A stretch of DNA of 64,000 nt from Candidatus Methanoperedens sp. (GCA_012026795.1 VEPM01000011.1:62001-126000); one strand, 5' to 3'. Shown: positions 9,235 through 19,574, counted from the first letter of the stretch. Notes: generated by a model from the sequence alone, not told the origin. Numbers and translations: made by a program.

Positions 9235-9312
9235 CTGTTTTATTTTAAAATGTCTATGTTAAAACTCTAATAATATGGAAAAATTATTATAGTGTGAAAA
9301 TCATTACCCAAT

Positions 9313-9693
9313 ATGGACTACTGGTTCGGTAATCTCATCAACGATTATGTTCTGTATAAGATTATCGAAGGTATTATAGCAATACTTTCAATGATCATGA
9401 TCTATCTGGGCATCCAGATAGCGTTGAACTGGAAATTCTTGAATAAGGAGAATCCGAATTCAAATGAAGTAATCTCGCAAAAACAAAGTTTTAACCGAAG
9501 TATATTGTTTATTTTTATTGCCGGTTTTTTTATGTTGATACACGAATTTCTTGAAGGCCTTGAGGAAGAAGCGCCAGATTTTGTGACTTACGAACTGTTT
9601 GAGTTAGTTGCATTTACCGGATTAGTATTGTTTTTACTGGAGTGGCATAAAATATTGAAGAAATTAAGAAAAGACCGATCAAGCAAGTATTAA
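9313..9693 (+). CDS. Small three-helix membrane protein, unknown function
   Basis: A 126-residue protein with three hydrophobic helices (about 17-38, 62-80, 95-112) separated by short polar loops; the second loop is acidic (EFLEGLEEEAPDF) and the C-terminus is basic. I do not recognise the family. It stands alone between the S-layer gene and the DUF72 gene, on the same strand. The predicted coding character and length support a real gene. Confidence 0.6.
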   Translation: MDYWFGNLINDYVLYKIIEGIIAILSMIMIYLGIQIALNWKFLNKENPNSNEVISQKQSFNRSILFIFIAGFFMLIHEFLEGLEEEAPDFVTYELFELVAFTGLVLFLLEWHKILKKLRKDRSSKY

Positions 9694-9717
9694 TCATTTG
9701 AGATATAATTAACTCTT

Positions 9718-10893
9718 ATGGGAGTTATTCGACTTGGCTGTTCGGGCTGGGACTACAGGGACTGGGCAGGCGTGTTCTATAAAGATAAAGAGGAGTCAAA
9801 ACTGAGGGCATATTCAAGGATCTTCAATACTGCTGAGATCAACTCCACATTTTACAGCTATCCCCAGCCCGGCATTGTATTTGGCTGGGCAAGGTATACT
9901 CCGCAGGATTTTAAATTTGCGGTGAAGCTTAACCGCCTGATAACCCATGAAAAAATGCTAAAAATTTCAAAAGGAGTGGAAGATGACCTGAAAAGGTTTA
10001 TGGTACTCATGAAACCACTTCAGGAATCAGGAAAACTTGCCTGCATTCTGATCCAGCTCCCGCCTGGAATGAAGTTCAGGAAGGACAGGATAGAAGAATT
10101 CCTCAAAATTCTGCCCTGCAATATGCGATTTGCGCTTGAATACAGGAACGAGACATGGCTGATCAATGAAGCGTATGACCTGCTGAGGGATTACAATGTT
10201 GCAGCCGTAGCAGTTGATGAACCGCTGCTTCCTCCGGAAGTCAGGCTGACCTCTGGATTTGCATACGTCCGCTGGCATGGGAGAGGCGAAAAAATGTGGT
10301 ATCACTACCACTATTCGAAAGATGAGCTTGCAGCCTGGATACCGAAACTGAAGGAAATATCGCAGAGTGCAGACGTCTATGGATATTTCAACAACCACTA
10401 CTATGGTTATGCGCCTGAGAATTGTATCGATGTACTGGAGATGCTGGGGATGGCTACTCCGGAGCAGAAAGAGATAAGGCAGCACATATCAGGTTACTGG
10501 AAAGGCAGGGTAATGACAAAAGTGATCCCAAAGACTCTTGGCGATTATCTTGTGCAGGAAAAAGAAGATATAGCGACCTTACTATCAGGATGTATGGAGT
10601 CTTCAAGGCTTGAGAAAGCAAAAGAGATAAAGGACATTGAGATAATGGAACTTGGAACTGATAAGATAGTGGCGGATGTAAGGGGTTATTCAGTTTACAT
10701 TGATCTGGAAAAAAGGTTCATACTGCACGACTGCGCGGACTGGCAGAGAACTGCGCGAGAGGGGCGGTTTTGCAAGCATATTGGCGCACTCATGTTTGCG
10801 CTGCCTGAAGATATGGCAAGAAGTGTGCTTGAGCGTATCAAAATGCAGCAGTGGGAGTTCAGCCAGTATACGGGGAGAGGGGAGACTTATTGA
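9718..10893 (+). CDS. DUF72 (YecE-like) protein with C-terminal SWIM zinc finger
   Basis: A 391-residue protein with two parts. Residues 1 to about 240 are a DUF72 TIM-barrel-like domain (start IRLGCSGWDYRDW, later EINSTFYSYP, FAVKLNR, FALEYRNETW, YVRWHGR). The last 130 residues contain HDCADWQRTAREGRFCKHI, which fits the Cx(n)CxH end of a SWIM zinc finger, a module usually involved in DNA or protein binding. DUF72 proteins are normally about 240-280 residues, so the SWIM part is an addition. The biochemical function of DUF72 is not established. Confidence 0.8.
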   Translation: MGVIRLGCSGWDYRDWAGVFYKDKEESKLRAYSRIFNTAEINSTFYSYPQPGIVFGWARYTPQDFKFAVKLNRLITHEKMLKISKGVEDDLKRFMVLMKPLQESGKLACILIQLPPGMKFRKDRIEEFLKILPCNMRFALEYRNETWLINEAYDLLRDYNVAAVAVDEPLLPPEVRLTSGFAYVRWHGRGEKMWYHYHYSKDELAAWIPKLKEISQSADVYGYFNNHYYGYAPENCIDVLEMLGMATPEQKEIRQHISGYWKGRVMTKVIPKTLGDYLVQEKEDIATLLSGCMESSRLEKAKEIKDIEIMELGTDKIVADVRGYSVYIDLEKRFILHDCADWQRTAREGRFCKHIGALMFALPEDMARSVLERIKMQQWEFSQYTGRGETY

Positions 10894-10929
10894 TAGGCAT
10901 TCATGCGGCTAAAATAGTGTAAGCAAGTC

Positions 10930-11418
10930 TCAACTATTGAGTCTCCATATCATGAAATTAAGGATCGCTGCAAAGCTCACCCAGATTAAGTATGGGATGA
11001 GCAAAAGACCTGCTGTTCTTGATATCTTCATGAAAATCATTATTGTAAATGCTATTGATATCCACAGGATGGAAATTTCTATCAGACCGGAAAGTGGGGA
11101 CCGGAGACCAAAGAACGCTGCCGACCATAGCACGTTCAGAATCAACTGGACCGCAAAGATGACAAGAGCATTTTTGACCTGTTGACCTTCAAGACCCCTT
11201 CGCCATACCAGATAAAGCGAGATACCCATCATCACGAAAAGAGTTGTCCATACCGGAAAGAATAACCAGTCCGGAGGGGCAAAAGAAGGTTTGGTGAGCG
11301 TTGCATACCATGTGGGAATCGCCGGGGTCGTGAAAAGAGAACCAAGAAAACCCGCGAAAAGACATATTGTAATGCTGATGATCAGTTTGATTGACTCAGG
11401 TACATTTTTGTTTATCAT
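10930..11418 (-). CDS. TspO/MBR family protein
   Basis: A 162-residue integral membrane protein with five hydrophobic helices and the tryptophan-rich family pattern: PTWYATLTKPSFAPPDW near residue 35, FPVWTTLFVMMGIS, LNVLWSAAFFGLRSP, and a C-terminal region with YLIWVSFAAILN. TspO proteins bind porphyrins and related ligands. The gene lies just downstream of the F390 synthetase-like gene on the same strand, with a 31-bp gap. Confidence 0.9.
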   Translation of the reverse strand: MINKNVPESIKLIISITICLFAGFLGSLFTTPAIPTWYATLTKPSFAPPDWLFFPVWTTLFVMMGISLYLVWRRGLEGQQVKNALVIFAVQLILNVLWSAAFFGLRSPLSGLIEISILWISIAFTIMIFMKISRTAGLLLIPYLIWVSFAAILNFMIWRLNS

Positions 11419-11449
11419 GTATTATCTCCTTATTTTGAACTGATTAGCT

Positions 11450-12793
11450 CTATCTTCTATCAACCAGGCGCTTTGGTCTGCCCTTTATCCGGTAGAGTTC
11501 CAGATCCCGAAGACCTGCAAAGTTGAAAATAATCTTGAACATTCCTTCTGCATGTACTTGCTCAAGTAGCGGCTTATATCTGAAAAATGTCCTCAGGAAG
11601 TTCTCTTCCACAGCTTTTCTATCGCACTTATCTCTGTCAAGACATTCAACGCTCACTCTCAAAATCGTCTCTCCTTCATCATCGCCGCCATAAAGGAATG
11701 CCTCATATTCCCCTGTGAGGTATTCCATATTCTCGCGCTGGAATACTCCCCGCTCCACATCCACACGGTTAAAGGCCGTTTCTGCGACCCAGAAAGTCTC
11801 AGATTCACGTTGGGGATTCATGATCTTCATATGAGTTCTGCCGCAGGCGCATCGTTTCCTTGTGACCACAGCGGTAGTGTCTTCGGTATCATAGTTCAGC
11901 AACAGGGTACCGGATTTTCCACCTGCTGGCAAAAGTGTTGTAAGGACGACCCTGCCGCAGTCACCATCGCGTACAAAGTTTTTCAATGCAGGATCATAGA
12001 TGTCAAGGTGAACGAGGTCTTCAGGCACATGAAGCCCACCCAGATCGGTGCACTCACCGCACATCGTTCCTTCCGTGCTTCCGTAGGTGTTATAGACCTG
12101 GCAACCCCACACCTCGGCAAGGTATGCACGCGACTCATCGGCAAAACTTTCCCCACCGACAACAAGGCGCCTGATACTTGATTCCTGAGGAAGGATGTTT
12201 TCATTTTTCATCTGCCTGGCAAGAGCCAGCAGTTTGAAAACGCTCCCGACTATCCCCGTGGGTTTATAATTCTTTATGACGCGGGATGGAAATGTGCACT
12301 TTCCCATCGGGATGATCGTTATACCAATTTCACGGGCAGCAAGGGTCATTGTATTGGCGCCAACGTTCATACCGTATGACGCACAAATAACCACCCTGTC
12401 TCCAGGGCCAAAACCCTGTGAGACAAAGCTCCTCGCATATTTTTCAGCATACCGTTCCCAATCCTGCCATGTGAGAAAGAATGCTTTTGGAGTCCCGCTT
12501 GTTCCTGATGTCTCATGAAGTGTAAAAACATCCCTCCAATCTACACTTCTGAACTGGAAATCCGTACTTTCTGGCGGCTGGTATTCTCTTATTGTTTTTC
12601 CAGATATTATGGGTAATTCCTGAAGATCTTCGTGTGTGCGTACATCGGATGGATTTATTCCGTGTTCCTTGAACCACTTTTTATAGAAAGGCGAGTTTTC
12701 GCTGGCATACTTGACAGTATAGCGTATGCGCTCTTCTATTAGCGAATCAAGATCTCCCCTACTCATGGTCTCTATTTTTTCATTAAAGAACAC
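11450..12793 (-). CDS. Coenzyme F390 synthetase / phenylacetate-CoA ligase family protein
   Basis: A 447-residue member of the adenylate-forming ligase superfamily. The AMP-binding signature TSGTSGTPK is near residue 95, and NTYGSTEGTMCGE and the CACGRTH cysteine cluster are also visible. In methanogens the closest characterised relatives adenylylate coenzyme F420 to F390 when cells meet oxygen; others activate phenylacetate. In a Methanosarcinales-like genome F390 synthetase is the likelier assignment, but the substrate cannot be read from sequence. It is divergent from the DUF362 gene. Confidence 0.7.
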   Translation of the reverse strand: MFFNEKIETMSRGDLDSLIEERIRYTVKYASENSPFYKKWFKEHGINPSDVRTHEDLQELPIISGKTIREYQPPESTDFQFRSVDWRDVFTLHETSGTSGTPKAFFLTWQDWERYAEKYARSFVSQGFGPGDRVVICASYGMNVGANTMTLAAREIGITIIPMGKCTFPSRVIKNYKPTGIVGSVFKLLALARQMKNENILPQESSIRRLVVGGESFADESRAYLAEVWGCQVYNTYGSTEGTMCGECTDLGGLHVPEDLVHLDIYDPALKNFVRDGDCGRVVLTTLLPAGGKSGTLLLNYDTEDTTAVVTRKRCACGRTHMKIMNPQRESETFWVAETAFNRVDVERGVFQRENMEYLTGEYEAFLYGGDDEGETILRVSVECLDRDKCDRKAVEENFLRTFFRYKPLLEQVHAEGMFKIIFNFAGLRDLELYRIKGRPKRLVDRR

Positions 12794-12932
12794 AATAACA
12801 GATACAACCTCAAGAATAATATGGTTTTCCTATTGATATGCAAGCGTTAACTATACCATTATTATAGATTGTAGAAGCATTGATATATACCGGGGATACA
12901 ATAAAGAAGTGTCAGAATGGGTAAAGTAAAAT

Positions 12933-14099
12933 ATGGAAAAGCAAACTGAGAACAGTAATCTTTCTACAGTATCGCTTGTAAAGTGCCAGACCTATGATCA
13001 GTCAAATATCGATGCTGCGGTTGAAAAGGCGCTGGGGCTTATTGGCGGGATTAAAAGCTATGTTAAACCCGGTGATAATGTTCTTCTGAAGATAAATCTC
13101 CTGACAGGTGATGTTCCTGAAAAAGCAGTTACCACCCATCCTGCTTTGGTAAGGGCTATGATTCTTCAGGTTAAAGCTGCCGGAGGAATCCCGCAGGTTG
13201 GCGATTGTAGCGGCTATGAGGGAAATCCGAATTATAAAAGATATATTACAGCCTGCCGTAATACAGGTATTATGAAAGTATGCGAGGAGGAAGGAGCCCG
13301 GATACTGCATCTCAGTGCAGAGTCTATCGATGTAAAAAATCCGGGTGGCCGCGTATTCAAGAGCTTCATTTTATCAAGGCATGTTCAGGAAGCTGATGTG
13401 CTTATATCTTTACCAAAACTCAAGACCCATGGGCTGACATTATTTACCGGAGGGGTAAAAAATAATTTCGGCTGTGTAACAGGTCTCAATAAAGCAAAAA
13501 TGCATCTTCGTGCCCAGGATCCGGAAACATTTTCCCGGATGCTTGTGGATCTCCTTGGCATAGTGCGGCCTGAACTGACAGTAATGGATGCAGTGGTTGG
13601 TATGGAGGGGAACGGGCCAAGCAACGGCACGCCAAGACAGGTCAATGCAATTCTGGCAAGCTGTGACCCTGTGGCACTTGATGCAGTGGCCTGCAAGATG
13701 ATCGGCATAGACCCGCTCACAGTACCTTCCACCCGCCTGGCACACGAACAGGGTATGGGAACCGGAGATATTTCCCGTATCGATGTACGTGGAGAGGATC
13801 TGAAGGACATGCAAATTGAGGGCTTCAAGCTACCATCTGGCACAGCATCATTTTTCCGCGCAAGGGGCCTGATGCGTTTCCTTCGCAGTATGCTGGTTGC
13901 AAAACCAGAACTGGTAAGACAGCAATGCAAAAAATGCTGGATATGTATGGAACACTGCCCTTCTTGTGCGATATCAAAAAAAGAAGATTATCCTTCGTTT
14001 GATTATAAGAAATGTATCAGATGCTACTGTTGCCAGGAACTATGTCCGGGTAATGCCATTGAATTGAAGACTCCTTTTATGGGCAGGTTTGTGAAATAA
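12933..14099 (+). CDS. DUF362 protein with C-terminal 2[4Fe-4S] ferredoxin domain
   Basis: A 388-residue protein. Residues about 10-300 are a DUF362 domain (VKPGDNVLLKINLL, TTHPALVRAMI, KLKTHGLTLFTGGVKNNFGCV). Residues about 330-380 carry two cluster motifs, CKKCWICMEHCP and CIRCYCCQELCP, for two [4Fe-4S] centres. These proteins are common in anaerobic archaea and are presumed redox carriers or iron-sulfur enzymes, but no reaction is established. A TATA-like string (GATATATACC near 12880) precedes the ATG. Confidence 0.85.
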   Translation: MEKQTENSNLSTVSLVKCQTYDQSNIDAAVEKALGLIGGIKSYVKPGDNVLLKINLLTGDVPEKAVTTHPALVRAMILQVKAAGGIPQVGDCSGYEGNPNYKRYITACRNTGIMKVCEEEGARILHLSAESIDVKNPGGRVFKSFILSRHVQEADVLISLPKLKTHGLTLFTGGVKNNFGCVTGLNKAKMHLRAQDPETFSRMLVDLLGIVRPELTVMDAVVGMEGNGPSNGTPRQVNAILASCDPVALDAVACKMIGIDPLTVPSTRLAHEQGMGTGDISRIDVRGEDLKDMQIEGFKLPSGTASFFRARGLMRFLRSMLVAKPELVRQQCKKCWICMEHCPSCAISKKEDYPSFDYKKCIRCYCCQELCPGNAIELKTPFMGRFVK

Positions 14100-14173
14100 T
14101 TAAATGATCTTGCAGTTCATTCTCATTTTGCCAATATACTGAAATACCATGACGTAATTAAGAAAACCTAACT

Positions 14174-14923
14174 ATGGAGATAAGATTTCATAAAAAGCCG
14201 GAAATGGACAAACCTCGCATGCTAGTGGGTCTTCCAGGCATGGGAATGGTTGCCAAAAACACTGTTGACTATATTACGAACTGCCTGGAGCCGGAATTTT
14301 TTGCGGATATTCACGTTCCTTATCTTTCACCTTCTGTTGCTTGTTTTGATAAAGGTCTTGTAATACCTATGGACCGGGAAGTCAGTCCGTTCAAATTTTA
14401 CTATTCGCAGGAAAAAAATATCATCTTATTCTCAGGTGAGATGCAATTTGGCCATGCTACAAAAGATAATGAGCTTGCCGAGAAAATTGTGGAAGCTGCA
14501 AAGCTAATGGGTGTTGAAATAATTTATACTGTAATCGCTACACATATAAACAATTATGTTGAAGACCCTGAAGTATCAGGAGTTGTAACTTCACCCGAAC
14601 TATTAACTCTTCTTGAGAGCAAGGGAATAAAAATATCAGATGGCAGGCTTCAGATAAGCGGAGTCAACGGGGTTGTGATAGAATCCGCGTTGCGAAATGG
14701 GATAAAAGGGATATCGCTTCTTAGCCAGACAGCATTTCCCGAAGCCCTGGATATAAAAGCATGTTACGCAGGGATAAAAAAAGTTTCCGAGCTTCTGGAG
14801 ATCGATATTGACCTGAATAAGATCGAGACAGAAGTAAAAAAATTTGATGACAGCTTAAAGAGACACTTAAAAGAGATCAAGGAAAAGATAAAAAAAGATG
14901 AAGATTTAAGTTATATAGGCTGA
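14174..14923 (+). CDS. PAC2 family protein (proteasome assembly chaperone-like)
   Basis: A 249-residue protein beginning with the PAC2 pattern PRMLVGLPGMGMVAKNTVDYI and containing a conserved second half (GVEIIYTVIATHINN, ISGVNGVVIESALRNGI). The C-terminal 40 residues are charged and probably coiled-coil. Archaeal PAC2 relatives are homologues of proteasome assembly chaperones; a role in proteasome assembly is plausible but not shown. It follows the DUF362 gene on the same strand. Confidence 0.8.
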   Translation: MEIRFHKKPEMDKPRMLVGLPGMGMVAKNTVDYITNCLEPEFFADIHVPYLSPSVACFDKGLVIPMDREVSPFKFYYSQEKNIILFSGEMQFGHATKDNELAEKIVEAAKLMGVEIIYTVIATHINNYVEDPEVSGVVTSPELLTLLESKGIKISDGRLQISGVNGVVIESALRNGIKGISLLSQTAFPEALDIKACYAGIKKVSELLEIDIDLNKIETEVKKFDDSLKRHLKEIKEKIKKDEDLSYIG

Positions 14924-14969
14924 ATATAGCAGTTTGCATAAGCAATTAGAAAAATAAGAATAATCAGGA

Positions 14970-15587
14970 TTAAACTTTATCCTCCAGAAACCTCTCGCAA
15001 ACAGCAAGGTCCCCGGGCGCATTAACATTAAGCGCCAGCTCCTCCTCATCCAGGATAAGATTATAATCCTCCTGCTCCTCACTTATTCTCTGTGCATCAA
15101 GGATATTTATCCCGCATGGGACGATAAAATCGCTATTCTTATGAAAAACAGTATCCGGTCTTAATCCAAGCCTTGTGAATACCTCAAGTTTCATGTGAAC
15201 TGAAAGCGCAGGCGTGTTCACCTCAAAATATTTTTCGATTATCCTGTCTATGAGTCCGCTTGTGACAAGAGGAAGGTCAGCCATTATGATGAGTACACGC
15301 CCCCTGATACCTGCCTCTTCCACTGCGCCTATCATGTCATGAACAAAACCTGCGCCTTGCGTATGAATAATTTCAATTTCACGGTGATCTTTCTTAAAAT
15401 CATCCAGCCACTCATTCGTCTTTTCCACTCTTAATGACGTGGCCACAAAGATACGTTCGATGTTCTTTGAACCAAGAAGAGCTTCGAGGACATATTGTAT
15501 CAGCGGTTTCCCGGAAAGCTGGGTGAGGGGTTTTTCATCCTTACCAAGGCGCGCTCCCTTGCCGCCAGCCATTACAACTGCATCCAT
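14970..15587 (-). CDS. cobY: Adenosylcobinamide-phosphate guanylyltransferase CobY
   Basis: A 205-residue nucleotidyltransferase with the N-terminal motif VVMAGGKGARLGKDEKPL and the metal-binding LIIMADLPLV region. CobY is the archaeal, non-orthologous replacement of bacterial CobU and activates adenosylcobinamide phosphate with GTP. Its start overlaps the end of cobS by 16 bp. It is the last gene of the cobalamin operon. Confidence 0.9.
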   Translation of the reverse strand: MDAVVMAGGKGARLGKDEKPLTQLSGKPLIQYVLEALLGSKNIERIFVATSLRVEKTNEWLDDFKKDHREIEIIHTQGAGFVHDMIGAVEEAGIRGRVLIIMADLPLVTSGLIDRIIEKYFEVNTPALSVHMKLEVFTRLGLRPDTVFHKNSDFIVPCGINILDAQRISEEQEDYNLILDEEELALNVNAPGDLAVCERFLEDKV

Positions 15588-16342
15588 CCAATACCTCCGA
15601 TATAAAGCAGGGCTGCAAGCCGCCCGATCTCATTTGCTGCGCCCACGACATCCCCGCTCACCCCCCCAAAATGGCGGTTTGCAGTGTTAAGAACAAGAAG
15701 CCCTGACAATTGCGATACTATGAATGCTCCAATACCCATGATACCGAGAACAACAAAACAAACTGCCACCGAAAAAAAAGTCCCGATAATTAAATCTGAC
15801 TGCTTTGTATTATCAACTGTCATTGCCCCGAAACCCGGATGCAGCCTCGTGCCAAAAGCCGCTACAGTGACCATGGATTGCTTGGCGCTTGTTTCTGCAA
15901 CTATCAATGCATACGGAAGAAGGAGGAATCGATCTGGTTCCTGGATTGAAACAAGAGATACGAAAACGCCAAGGAGCGTTATCATACAAAAAACAATACC
16001 GCCGGTACCAATAGCAGTGTCACGCATGGCAGCGATCTTTTTCTCTTTTGTCCCATGCGCTGCCAGACCGTCGCCAAAATCAGCAAGCCCGTCAATATGA
16101 TTGAATCCTGTGAAATAATAGACCGCTATAATTACAAATAGTGAGACAATTATTGGTGGCAATATCGTAAATGAAGTTAGCCCGATCACGATTAATGCGA
16201 AAATAATACCGATAACTGCGCCTACTACAGGGAACAGGTAGATGTGCTTCATCAGGTTTTCGATACCTTCCATTGTTATACCCACAGGTATCGTAGAAAG
16301 AAAACCAAAACCGCTTCGGATGGCCGACAGGAACTTCTTCAT
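15572..16342 (-). CDS. cobS: Adenosylcobinamide-GDP ribazoletransferase (cobalamin synthase) CobS
   Basis: A 256-residue polytopic membrane protein. It has the CobS patterns GFGFLSTIPVG at the N-terminus, the metal-binding GFNHIDGLADFGDGLAAHG at about residues 80-98, and RHFGGVSGDVVGAANEIGRL near the C-terminus. It joins adenosylcobinamide-GDP with alpha-ribazole (phosphate) in the membrane. It overlaps cobZ by 4 bp at its start and cobY by 16 bp at its end. Confidence 0.95.
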   Translation of the reverse strand: MKKFLSAIRSGFGFLSTIPVGITMEGIENLMKHIYLFPVVGAVIGIIFALIVIGLTSFTILPPIIVSLFVIIAVYYFTGFNHIDGLADFGDGLAAHGTKEKKIAAMRDTAIGTGGIVFCMITLLGVFVSLVSIQEPDRFLLLPYALIVAETSAKQSMVTVAAFGTRLHPGFGAMTVDNTKQSDLIIGTFFSVAVCFVVLGIMGIGAFIVSQLSGLLVLNTANRHFGGVSGDVVGAANEIGRLAALLYIGGIGWMQL

Positions 16343-16950
16343 CCTGCGAAACCGCCTGCTTTTATATCGGGTGCTGACTTCCTGGTTTTTGTCTTTTTTA
16401 CTTTCTTTTTTTCAGGTTTTGCCCCATCGCCTTTTCCCCTTGAATACATATTTGCGGATGCCCCGCCTATAAGCCCTGCGACCACATCATCCATAAAAGG
16501 TCCAAGTGTTGACAGGATACCGGGTTTTAATTTGTCAAATCTCACGTATTCAAAGATCCCCTTATCCCCGCTGATGTATTTTGCTATACTCATCCCGATT
16601 ACTTCATCCACAATAAGAAATGTCAGGTCTTTATTGAAGATCTCTTTGCTCATGCCCGGAAGCTCGCCCTTCTCCCCGGCTTTTTCAAGAAGCATTCCTG
16701 AATATATCAGGATGCACAGGTTGGGATCAGAGAGCGCGTGCTTTAATTCTCTTTTAAATACCTTTTCTGCTATTTCCCTGGTTTCGACTCCGGGATGGGG
16801 TACATAAAGTTCCATGGCAGCATTAACGAGAACATTTTCAGAAAGCCCGGCATCTTCAAGGACTCTCATGATGTCTATCGTATTAGAAGAATCAACATCA
16901 TCGGGCTGGTTTTTTTTCTTTTTTTCATTTTTGATATTTGATAATTTCAT
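16339..16950 (-). CDS. cobZ: CobZ-type alpha-ribazole-5'-phosphate phosphatase
   Basis: A 203-residue protein of the PgpA-like family; DEVIGMSIAKYISG and LGPFMDDVVAGLIGG are the family's conserved acidic motifs. In Methanosarcina, CobZ removes the phosphate in the last step of nucleotide-loop assembly, replacing bacterial CobC. The very basic N-terminus and the proline/lysine-rich C-terminus are extensions beyond the core. It lies between cbiB and cobS. Confidence 0.85.
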   Translation of the reverse strand: MKLSNIKNEKKKKNQPDDVDSSNTIDIMRVLEDAGLSENVLVNAAMELYVPHPGVETREIAEKVFKRELKHALSDPNLCILIYSGMLLEKAGEKGELPGMSKEIFNKDLTFLIVDEVIGMSIAKYISGDKGIFEYVRFDKLKPGILSTLGPFMDDVVAGLIGGASANMYSRGKGDGAKPEKKKVKKTKTRKSAPDIKAGGFAG

Positions 16951-16975
16951 AAGTTTCTCCTTCTGCGGCTTTTTT

Positions 16976-17893
16976 TCAAAATAAGACTAAAGGAATCTTT
17001 CCTATTAAAAATATTACTCCAATGACAACCAGAGAGGAAAAACCTACTAAAAAAACTGCTTTTTTTATATGTACTGTCCCAGGATGCTGATATCTATCTC
17101 CCAGTACATGGAACCCGACTTTCTCAAGCCTTACATTAAGCGCTCCTGAAACAGCAGCCATCGACCATCCCGAATTGGGCGAAGCAGTCTTATTATGGTC
17201 ACTGATGCAGGTTTTCAGGGCATCAACAGGTTTTCCGAAGAAAATTGAAGAAATAAAGATAATTACAATTGAGATTCTTGCAGGCGCGAAATTGACGATA
17301 TCATCAAGCCTGGCAGCCGCAAATCCAAGCTCTTTGAAAGGCTCTTTTTTATAACCAACCATTGAATCAAGCGTATTTATCATGCGGTAAACAAGCGCAC
17401 CAGGAAGGCCGAATATCAGGAAATAAAATAATGGTGATAAAACGCTATCAACAAAGCTCTCGGCGACTGATTCTATGACAGCTGATGCCGATTGGTGCGC
17501 GCTGAGGTTTGATGTATCCCTGCCCACAAAAGTTTTCAGGTCACTTCTTACTTTTCCTATCTTTCCGGAATCAAGGTCTTTTTGTATACCGATGGCAGAA
17601 ACAAGCAGCATGCGAATGGAAAAGCTGGATTTCAGGAAATACGCCGTAATCACAAGCCCGATAATTCCTGTTCCAATGAATTCAAGGGATCTTGCCAGTA
17701 AAACCGTTATCCCGATACAAAAAATCACCATGAACAGGCCGTATATTTTCCTGAAGCGATGAGGGGCAGCGCCCACGAACAGGTTGATCAGTCTTCCCAT
17801 CCATACGACAGGATGAAAAAACGAAGGCATTTCCCCGAATATAATGTCAAAAAGAACTGCAAGAAGTAAAACCTGTATCCTGAAATCCATCAT
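16976..17893 (-). CDS. cbiB: Adenosylcobinamide-phosphate synthase CbiB
   Basis: A 305-residue membrane protein with the CbiB patterns [18 protein letters not shown] near the N-terminus, [30 protein letters not shown] in the middle (given in part: [17 protein letters not shown]) and [20 protein letters not shown]. It links the aminopropanol phosphate group to adenosylcobyric acid. The start overlaps the stop of the cobD-like gene by 4 bp. Confidence 0.93.
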   Translation of the reverse strand: MMDFRIQVLLLAVLFDIIFGEMPSFFHPVVWMGRLINLFVGAAPHRFRKIYGLFMVIFCIGITVLLARSLEFIGTGIIGLVITAYFLKSSFSIRMLLVSAIGIQKDLDSGKIGKVRSDLKTFVGRDTSNLSAHQSASAVIESVAESFVDSVLSPLFYFLIFGLPGALVYRMINTLDSMVGYKKEPFKELGFAAARLDDIVNFAPARISIVIIFISSIFFGKPVDALKTCISDHNKTASPNSGWSMAAVSGALNVRLEKVGFHVLGDRYQHPGTVHIKKAVFLVGFSSLVVIGVIFLIGKIPLVLF

Positions 17894-19353
17894 AAAACAG
17901 GCTCCATCACATGTTTCCAGACGTCTTTTATTTTCTTGCCGCCCATCAACTCTTTTAACACCTTTTCCGCAATATGTCCCTGATGGATAAGAGTGCAGCC
18001 CGCGCAGCTCCAGACCGTTCCGCCTGTTGACCTGTGAATAAGTTCCCCTCCTGTTCTAATATTTTCACACGGGTAAAATGGACAGAAACAGAACGTGCAA
18101 TCCTGTCCTGCGAAGTGGCACGGGTAATACTCACAGTCTATCCTGCTCCTGGCAGCAACTCCACGGTCAAGTGCTTTTCCGATCTCTTTTTCTGCAAGTT
18201 CGCTTCCCCACTCTTTTATGACACTTGAAAAGGCCGCGATCAGGGCGCGGTTCTCGTTTCTTTTTCGCACAGCCACACGAATGTGATTTTCAAGACCAAA
18301 GGAAGTGCAGTCGCGAATAATGATGCCATGTCTTAACATACGCCCTGTCAGGTCAGCAGAACTTAAACCAAACCCCCTCAAATCTATGAGGATAAAATTC
18401 GTATCGCTGGGATATGGTCTAAAGCCCCTGATACCAGCAAGTTTTGATGCCATCCATTCACGTTCTTTCTTTAATAATCCAAGTGACCTGTTGATATAAT
18501 CCTGATTACGCTTAAGAAGATTTTCACCAACTGCTGCGGCAATTGAATTCATGTTCCAGTGAAGGCGTATATTGTTCATAAGATCTGATAAAACAGGTGA
18601 TGCAACAGCAAAACCGATCCTTAATCCAGGGACTGCAAACGTTTTTGTAAGGGAGCGCAAAACGATCACAAAATCGCTACATGCCGCAATATCTGCAATA
18701 CTTTCGCGTGGATCGGCAAGTTCGATGAATGCCTCATCCACAAATAAAAAAACCTCAGCGCCACTGCATTTTTCAGCAAACAAACAGACTTTTTTTCGAT
18801 CCAGGAGCTTTCCTGTGGGATTATTCGGATTGCACAGGAAAACAGCTTTACAATTATCAATATTTATGTTTAAAATATCATCATAATCGACATATTCAAT
18901 ACGCGCACCCAGGAGGCGGCACTGGAATTCATACTCCGAGAACGTGGGAGCCGGAATAATTACCCGGTCCTGCGGCTCAATAACAGTTTCTGCAAAAAGG
19001 CGGATCAGTTCTGACGAGCCATTTCCCGGGACGATATTTTCGGAGGATACCTTAAGATAATCAGCCGCAGCTTTTTTAAAACCCGGATACCTGTTATCCG
19101 GGTAATTGTTTATGTCCTTGCAGGCAGCCGATAATACAGATCTTGATTTCGGCGGCCCAAGTGGATTGATGTTAACACTGAAATCGAGCATCTCTTGCGT
19201 GGTCTTTCCTGCTGTCCTGGCACTTTCCGATAATCTTGCTCCATGAATGCATGGTACAAGGTCAAACACGTTTTTCCGGACTCTGTTGTTAAGGGACACA
19301 TTCCCTTTTTTGTTTGAAGGGAATATTAAAGTGCTGGAAGAAATTCCTATCAA
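17890..19353 (-). CDS. Threonine-phosphate decarboxylase (CobD-like) fused to a cysteine-rich domain
   Basis: A 487-residue two-part protein. Residues about 30-390 are a class I PLP aminotransferase-fold enzyme similar to CobD ([31 protein letters not shown] with the PLP lysine), which makes aminopropanol phosphate from threonine phosphate. The last 90 residues form a cysteine-rich small domain ([23 protein letters not shown], then [10 protein letters not shown]), probably metal binding; this fusion is known in methanogens. The frame starts with TTG at 19353, but GTG codons near 19299 could be the true start, since CobD homology begins only at about residue 36. First gene of the cobalamin operon. 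Confidence 0.88.
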   Translation of the reverse strand: MIGISSSTLIFPSNKKGNVSLNNRVRKNVFDLVPCIHGARLSESARTAGKTTQEMLDFSVNINPLGPPKSRSVLSAACKDINNYPDNRYPGFKKAAADYLKVSSENIVPGNGSSELIRLFAETVIEPQDRVIIPAPTFSEYEFQCRLLGARIEYVDYDDILNINIDNCKAVFLCNPNNPTGKLLDRKKVCLFAEKCSGAEVFLFVDEAFIELADPRESIADIAACSDFVIVLRSLTKTFAVPGLRIGFAVASPVLSDLMNNIRLHWNMNSIAAAVGENLLKRNQDYINRSLGLLKKEREWMASKLAGIRGFRPYPSDTNFILIDLRGFGLSSADLTGRMLRHGIIIRDCTSFGLENHIRVAVRKRNENRALIAAFSSVIKEWGSELAEKEIGKALDRGVAARSRIDCEYYPCHFAGQDCTFCFCPFYPCENIRTGGELIHRSTGGTVWSCAGCTLIHQGHIAEKVLKELMGGKKIKDVWKHVMEPVL

Positions 19354-19385
19354 ATAACATTGTTATTTTCAATAATTTCATGGTT

Positions 19386-19400
19386 TTATGATTATACCTC
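19386..19400 (-). promoter_or_regulatory. Putative TATA region of the cobalamin operon
   Basis: On the minus strand this reads GGTATAATCATAAAA, a plausible archaeal promoter about 35-50 bp before the TTG at 19353. I see no cobalamin riboswitch elements in the leader. The remaining gap up to 19574 shows no gene. Confidence 0.35.
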
Positions 19401-19574
19401 TAGATACTGCTTTATTCGTTTCCCAATTGTCTAACTATTCTATGACGATTGTTTTTTATTCATGTAATTATAATTTTACTCCACCTGAATCGGTTTTTTC
19501 AAGTGGTGAAATACCATTACGTATGGGATCATTTTATTAAAACAATAGGCTTTGCCACAGTATTCACAACAACA

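Noticed and set aside
19354-19420. Cobalamin riboswitch before the cobalamin operon
   Set aside because: No B12-box-like sequence or suitable leader length; only a TATA-like region is visible.
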